A stretch of 18,450 bases of DNA from Sulfuritalea sp. (GTDB taxonomy: Bacteria; Pseudomonadota; Gammaproteobacteria; Burkholderiales; Rhodocyclaceae). How positions within the stretch are numbered: position 1 is the stretch's first letter; the number at the start of each line of letters is the position of its first letter. The notes under the pieces were generated by a model. That model was not told the origin of the DNA. It made no database searches and saw only the letters and a program-made list of their open reading frames with translations. The translations under genes were made by a program, and so were the position numbers. This document shows positions 15,071 through 18,450 of this stretch, piece by piece. The DNA lies in assembly GCA_021738105.1 (NCBI GenBank), contig JAIPCS010000042.1:1-18450 (forward strand), written 5' to 3'.

Positions 15071-15970
15071 ATGGAACTGAATTTGAAGTCGGCTTTTTTT
15101 TGGCCTAATAATCGCACGATCGTTCGTTCTGTAAAATTCTCGGCCGCTCTGCTCTGGCATCGCTCTATCTATCGCGCGCTGTGGAAATTTGCACCCATGA
15201 AGGCGATCGATCGGGCCGTCAAACAGATGCTGACGCCGCCGCGTCATGCGTTTTCCGACGCCGAACTGGCGATGCTGGAGGAAGCCAGCCTTGTGCCGGT
15301 GCCCTTTGTGACCGGGCGCCTGATCGCCTGGCGCTGGGGTCGCGCCAGCGATCCGACGGTGCTGCTGGTGCATGGCTGGGGCGGGCGCGGCACGCAACTG
15401 CGCAGTTTCATCGGGCCTTTGCTCGAGCGCGGTCTCTCGGTCGTCACCTACGACGCGCCGGGGCATGGCATGACCGGAGGTAAAGAGTCATCGTTGCCGC
15501 ACATCCTGCAAGGACTCAATGCAGTGCTCGACCATCTGGGCGCGGTACGCGCCATCGTCGCCCACTCGGTCGGCGGCGCCATGGCGACCATCGCCCTGGC
15601 ACAACGTCCCGACATCGACCGGGCTGTCCTGATTGCGCCGCCCGCCAGCCTGATCGATCACACGCGCCGCATCGCTTCAGCCCTGCGCTGGCCCGAAGCC
15701 TTGCGCGCCGCCACCCAGCGCCGGATCGAAAACCGCTTTGGCATCAATTGGGCTGAATTTGAAGCTGAAAACACACGCGGCGAGCAGCCGATTCTGGTCA
15801 TCCACGACGCAGGCGACCGTGAGGTCGCGATGCATGAAGGCCTGCGCCATGCCCGCCACTGGCCCCGGGGACGGCTGCTGCAAACGTCGGGGCTGGGTCA
15901 TCGCCGCGTGCTCGACGACCGGCTGGTCATCGAGGCCACGGCCGACTTTGTCAGCGGAGCCACGTCGTGA
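15071..15970 (+). CDS. Alpha/beta-hydrolase fold protein (serine hydrolase)
   Basis: The 299-residue protein has the alpha/beta-hydrolase core: oxyanion strand VLLVHGWGGRG at 97-107, nucleophile elbow AHSVGG with S166, probable acid D249 in HDAGDREV (D246 is an alternative), and histidine H277 in GLGHRRVL. The substrate is likely an ester or similar, but nothing in the sequence identifies it. The first 55 residues are basic and partly hydrophobic, so it may sit near the membrane; a cleavable signal peptide is not convincing. AAGGAG at 15060-15065 supports the ATG. It follows tetR by two bases and overlaps the acetyltransferase start by four. An eight-T run (15094-15101) near the 5' end is a possible slippage site. 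It could be the enzyme that the TetR regulator responds through. Confidence 0.9.
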   Translation: MELNLKSAFFWPNNRTIVRSVKFSAALLWHRSIYRALWKFAPMKAIDRAVKQMLTPPRHAFSDAELAMLEEASLVPVPFVTGRLIAWRWGRASDPTVLLVHGWGGRGTQLRSFIGPLLERGLSVVTYDAPGHGMTGGKESSLPHILQGLNAVLDHLGAVRAIVAHSVGGAMATIALAQRPDIDRAVLIAPPASLIDHTRRIASALRWPEALRAATQRRIENRFGINWAEFEAENTRGEQPILVIHDAGDREVAMHEGLRHARHWPRGRLLQTSGLGHRRVLDDRLVIEATADFVSGATS

Positions 15971-16557
15971 TCGCCCGCCGACCCCGGGTGGCCTACCCGC
16001 GACCCATTCCTGTCCGCTCAGCCGTGCCGAGCGATCGCGATCGGGTGTCGCGCTTCCTCGCGGCAATGGATCGCGACGGTCTCTACAAACGCCATTTCGC
16101 CCATGGCGAAGCGCTGAATTTGGCCCTCCTGCAAAGGCTGGAAACGGTCGACCATCGCAGCCGGGTTGCCGTCCTCGCTCTGGGACATGACGGCGAAGTG
16201 GCAGGACACGCCGAATACGCCACCGAAAACGGTAGCGCCGAATTTGCCCTGATGGTGCTTCCCCGGTTCCGCGCGCGCGGCATCGGCAAACGCATGTTGC
16301 AGGCGCTGCTTGACATCGCCCTGGCCGCCGGACTGCCTGAAATGCATGGAATGATTCAGGCGTCCAACGGCAGCGCGATCAGGGTCGCGATCGAGTGCGG
16401 CTTTCGCATCGTGCCGGGCGACGACCGCGCAGTCGTGATAGTCTCGCGCGAAATTGCAGCACCGAAACCCAGCCCAGATCCCCTCCATGACCCTGACCGA
16501 ACTCCGTTACATCGTCGCTTTGGCTCGCGAGCACCACTTCGGGCGGGCGGCGGATAA
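15967..16557 (+). CDS. GNAT-family N-acetyltransferase
   Basis: The 196-residue protein has a single GNAT domain at roughly 14-162. The acetyl-CoA pyrophosphate loop is visible as FALMVLPRFRARGIGKRML (93-111, with RARGIG), followed by LLDIALAAGL and ASNGSAIRVAIECGF, the usual motif B. The acceptor substrate is unknown. The GTG start overlaps the hydrolase stop (GTGA), indicating translational coupling. The last 30 or so residues (Pro/Arg-rich) have no family character and are read from bases that also encode the oxyR N-terminus: the two frames overlap by 71 bases. The stop may have been lost from its ancestral position near 16460-16480. Confidence 0.85.
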   Translation: MIARRPRVAYPRPIPVRSAVPSDRDRVSRFLAAMDRDGLYKRHFAHGEALNLALLQRLETVDHRSRVAVLALGHDGEVAGHAEYATENGSAEFALMVLPRFRARGIGKRMLQALLDIALAAGLPEMHGMIQASNGSAIRVAIECGFRIVPGDDRAVVIVSREIAAPKPSPDPLHDPDRTPLHRRFGSRAPLRAGGG

Positions 16558-17398
16558 GTGCAATGTGTCGCAACCGACCTTGTCGGTCGCGGTAAAGAAA
16601 CTTGAAGCCGAACTCGGCGTCGCGCTGTTCGAGCGCAGCGCCGGCGATGTCCGCGCCACAGCCATTGGCACTCAGGTCGTGGAGCAGGCCGAACGCGTGC
16701 TGGCCGAAGCGGCTCGCGTCACCGAAGTGGCCACTGCCGGCAAGGATCCGCTGGCCGGTCCGCTCCGGCTGGGCGTGATCTACACCATCGGCCCCTGGCT
16801 GCTGCCGGCACTGGTGCCGCGCGTCAAGGCACTGGCGCCGCAGATGCCCCTGTTCATCGTCGAGGGCTATACCGAGAATCTGCTCGAAAAACTCAAGGCC
16901 TCTGAACTTGACGTGCTGGTGCTGGCCTTGCCCGTTGACGAACCCGGTCTGGTCGCCCAGCCGGTGTATGAGGAGGCGTTTCGCACCCTGGTTCCGGTCA
17001 GCCACCCCTGGGCCGGGCTCGAATCGCTGCGCCCGGAACAACTGCTTGATGAACCGCTGCTGATGCTGGGCGCCGGCAACTGCTTTCGTGATCAGGTGCT
17101 GGATTTGTGCGCGCGGGCCAGCCAGGGTGAGTCGCCGCAGGTGCTCGAAGGCAGTTCACTGGAAACCATCCGCCACATGGTGTCCTCGGGCGTCGGCGTC
17201 ACCGTCATGCCCTCTTCCAGCGTCGATGGCATTCCCGCCGACGACCCGCTGTTGCGCGTCAAACCCTTTACCGATCCGACACCTACCCGCCGTATCGGAT
17301 TAGTCTGGCGTTCCAGCTTTCCCCGCCACAAGGCCATTGATGTCATGCGTAAAGCCCTGCTGGAGTGCCAACTGCCCGGTACCACTGCGACACACTGA
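16487..17398 (+). CDS. oxyR: Hydrogen-peroxide-sensing LysR-type regulator OxyR
   Basis: The 303-residue LysR-type regulator has its helix-turn-helix at residues 3-45 (HFGRAADKCNVSQPTLSVAVKKLE, residues 17-40). The effector domain contains the redox pair C199 and C208 in GNCFRDQVLDLC, followed by SSLETIRHMVSSGVGVTVMP. Both the numbering and the motif (CxRDQ-x4-C) match E. coli OxyR, in which these cysteines form the peroxide-induced disulfide. The ATG at 16487 gives the standard N-terminus MTLTELRYIVALA. There is no obvious ribosome site, perhaps because translation is coupled to the overlapping acetyltransferase frame. An OxyR-box-like sequence follows the gene and precedes the rubrerythrin gene. 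OxyR both senses peroxide and activates defence genes; the downstream gene is a plausible target. Confidence 0.95.
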   Translation: MTLTELRYIVALAREHHFGRAADKCNVSQPTLSVAVKKLEAELGVALFERSAGDVRATAIGTQVVEQAERVLAEAARVTEVATAGKDPLAGPLRLGVIYTIGPWLLPALVPRVKALAPQMPLFIVEGYTENLLEKLKASELDVLVLALPVDEPGLVAQPVYEEAFRTLVPVSHPWAGLESLRPEQLLDEPLLMLGAGNCFRDQVLDLCARASQGESPQVLEGSSLETIRHMVSSGVGVTVMPSSSVDGIPADDPLLRVKPFTDPTPTRRIGLVWRSSFPRHKAIDVMRKALLECQLPGTTATH

Positions 17399-17402
17399 GC
17401 CC

Positions 17403-17439
17403 ATAGTCAGCGTCTATTGATTCGGTGAATAAATACAAT
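17403..17439 (+). promoter_or_regulatory. Candidate OxyR box upstream of the rubrerythrin gene
   Basis: The OxyR consensus is four tetranucleotides, ATAG-CTAT-ATAG-CTAT, each separated by seven bases. Here ATAG (17403-17406), seven bases, CTAT (17414-17417), seven bases, GTGA (17425-17428), seven bases, CAAT (17436-17439) keep that exact spacing. The first two match fully, the third poorly, and the fourth at three of four. A possible -10, TAAAGT at 17463-17468, would put this box at about -72 to -36, the usual activating position, and there is no good -35. It lies between oxyR and the rubrerythrin gene. Confidence 0.55.
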
Positions 17440-17508
17440 TAGAACTTGCAGGGATAGTCCGCTAAAGTTTGGGCAAGTCCACAAGCTTTAACGCTTAATG
17501 GCTTGGTG

Positions 17509-17524
17509 ACGGGCGACGGCCCGT
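17509..17524 (+). terminator. Weak hairpin in the rubrerythrin leader
   Basis: ACGGGC-GACG-GCCCGT is a 6-bp perfect stem with a four-base loop, followed after TGC by four T. It could be a weak intrinsic terminator for oxyR or a leader hairpin of the rubrerythrin mRNA, since it lies only 31 bases before that start codon. Its stem is short for an efficient terminator. Confidence 0.4.
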
Positions 17525-17555
17525 TGCTTTTAATCCAACGCAGAGGAGTACCACT

Positions 17556-17975
17556 ATGCAACTCAAGGGTTCCAAAACTGAAGAAAACCTGAAGGCCGCG
17601 TTTGCCGGCGAATCCCAGGCCAACCGTCGTTATCTCTATTTTGCGAACAAGGCCGACATCGAAGGATACAACGACGTCTCCGCCGTGTTCCGTTCCACCG
17701 CTGAAGGCGAGACGGGTCATGCCCACGGTCACCTCGAGTACCTCGAAGCCAGCGGCGATCCGGCCACCGGCCTGCCCATCGGCGGCACCGAAGACAACCT
17801 CAAGGCCTCGATCGCCGGCGAGACGCACGAGTACACCGACATGTACCCGGGCATGGCCAAGGCCGCGCGCGAAGAAGGCTTTGACGAAATCGCCGACTGG
17901 TTCGAGACCCTGGCCAAGGCCGAGCGCTCGCATGCCAACAAGTTCCAGCGCACGCTGGACAGCCTGAACGGCTGA
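17556..17975 (+). CDS. Rubrerythrin-family di-iron protein without rubredoxin domain
   Basis: The 139-residue protein is a four-helix ferritin-like di-iron domain. Probable ligands are E19 (AGESQAN), E52 with H55 (GETGH), E89 (AGETHEY) and E123 with H126 (KAERSH). Classical rubrerythrins of about 190 residues add a C-terminal rubredoxin with two CxxC pairs; none is present here, so electrons must come from another carrier. The family reduces hydrogen peroxide in the cytoplasm. GAGGAG at 17543-17548 sets the start. It sits downstream of oxyR and an OxyR-box-like site, and 120 bases upstream of an Fe-S protein that could be its electron partner. The peroxide role is family knowledge plus context. 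Confidence 0.93.
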   Translation: MQLKGSKTEENLKAAFAGESQANRRYLYFANKADIEGYNDVSAVFRSTAEGETGHAHGHLEYLEASGDPATGLPIGGTEDNLKASIAGETHEYTDMYPGMAKAAREEGFDEIADWFETLAKAERSHANKFQRTLDSLNG

Positions 17976-17994
17976 TGCTGCGTTAATCTGAAAA

Positions 17995-18025
17995 ATACGG
18001 TGCGCCGCTTTGCGGTGCGCCGTAT
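17995..18025 (+). repeat. Strong hairpin between rubrerythrin and Fe-S protein genes
   Basis: The 31 bases fold into a 14-position stem with two G-U pairs and a TTT loop in the plus-strand RNA (ATACGG outer arm against CCGTAT). No T-run follows it on the plus strand, so it is more likely a processing or stabilising element, or a partial terminator. On the minus strand it would be followed by five T, but no minus-strand gene ends here. Confidence 0.6.
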
Positions 18026-18095
18026 TGCCAGCGCCGACTTTTTCGGCTCGAACAAGATTGCCCTTTTAACGCTTTCCAAACTAAACGGACCTGCC

Positions 18096-18450
18096 ATGCG
18101 CGAAGGAAATCTCGAAGCTCCCACCCGCCACGCCATCGACTGGAAGAACCCCGAGTTCTACAACGAGGCCGCCTGCGAAAAGGAACTCGAACGCATCTTC
18201 GACATCTGCCACGGCTGCCGCCGTTGCGTCTCGCTGTGCAACGCCTTCCCGCTGTTGTTCGACCTGATCGACGAAGCCGGCGACGCCGAAACCGCCGGTG
18301 TACCCAAGGCGAGTTTCTGGAAAGTCGTCGACCAGTGCTATCTGTGCGACGTCTGCTACATGACCAAGTGCCCCTACGTGCCGCCGCACGAGTGGAACCT
18401 CGATTTCCCGCACACCATGCTGCGCGCCAAGGCGATCCAGTACAAAACCG
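18096..18450 (+). CDS. Fe-S binding protein of the GlpC/heterodisulfide-reductase-related type, 5' part
   Basis: The reading frame is open from ATG at 18096 to the right edge (118 residues seen). Two ferredoxin-like cysteine clusters are present: CxxCxxCxxxC at C38, C41, C44 and C48, and C81, C84, C87 and C92 followed by P. The second has four rather than three residues before the last cysteine. This is the N-terminal 4Fe-4S module of GlpC/HdrD-like proteins, which normally continue with CCG domains beyond this point. I recall such genes commonly following rubrerythrin genes in Betaproteobacteria, often with a DUF3501 gene next. It is likely an electron-transfer partner of the rubrerythrin. 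The ribosome site is weak (ACGGAC). Confidence 0.88.
   Translation, partial: MREGNLEAPTRHAIDWKNPEFYNEAACEKELERIFDICHGCRRCVSLCNAFPLLFDLIDEAGDAETAGVPKASFWKVVDQCYLCDVCYMTKCPYVPPHEWNLDFPHTMLRAKAIQYKT

Noticed and set aside
14299..15101. Eight-base homopolymers near the 5' ends of the diguanylate cyclase and hydrolase genes, considered as phase-variation tracts
   Set aside because: Eight bases is short for phase variation, both frames are intact, and a single sequence shows no length variation.
16487..17398. Considering the LysR-type gene as a generic catabolic regulator of the alkane genes
   Set aside because: The C199/C208 pair in the GNCFRDQVLDLC motif and the adjacent rubrerythrin identify it as OxyR.

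Overview
The window looks like a chromosomal segment of a moderately GC-rich, aerobic or facultative Betaproteobacterium (possibly Rhodocyclales-like). That placement is inferred from gene content and protein style: a liv-type ABC operon carrying an acyl-CoA synthetase, a two-cysteine OxyR, and a short rubrerythrin next to a GlpC/HdrD-like Fe-S protein. It was not tested by any search. I saw no rRNA, tRNA, CRISPR array, insertion sequence or phage gene.

Layout. (1) Bases 1-820: a possible C-terminal tail of a plus-strand gene, a minus-strand secreted YXWGXW-type protein, and a 248-bp divergent intergenic region with two small palindromes. (2) Bases 821-7601: a plus-strand operon livH-livM-livG-livF-acyl-CoA synthetase-livK, ended by tandem hairpins, the second a classical rho-independent terminator. 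It encodes a complete branched-chain-amino-acid-type importer plus a FAA1-like long-chain acyl-CoA synthetase, so the imported compound may be a carboxylic acid that is then activated with CoA. (3) Bases 7709-8290: an unrecognised small membrane protein with conserved-looking cysteines. (4) Bases 8312-13384: a tightly spaced minus-strand series: MATE exporter, AlkB-type alkane monooxygenase, DhlA-like haloalkane dehalogenase, and an APH/P-loop bifunctional kinase-like protein (gaps of 42, 38 and 43 bp). (5) Bases 13548-14309: a membrane diguanylate cyclase on the minus strand. (6) Bases 14428-16557: a TetR regulator with a near-consensus promoter, an embedded palindrome and an apparently leaderless start, then an alpha/beta hydrolase and a GNAT acetyltransferase that overlaps the next gene. 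(7) Bases 16487-18450: oxyR, an OxyR-box-like site, a rubrerythrin lacking the rubredoxin domain, and the start of an Fe-S protein cut by the window edge.

The genes suggest a hydrophobic-substrate lifestyle. AlkB oxidises an alkyl chain, the dehalogenase turns a carbon-halogen bond into an alcohol, and the synthetase makes acyl-CoA for beta-oxidation. The right end is a peroxide-defence module. The most notable item is the alkB-dehalogenase pair in one apparent operon, with a dehalogenase that keeps the DhlA catalytic set but has a cap domain about ten residues shorter.
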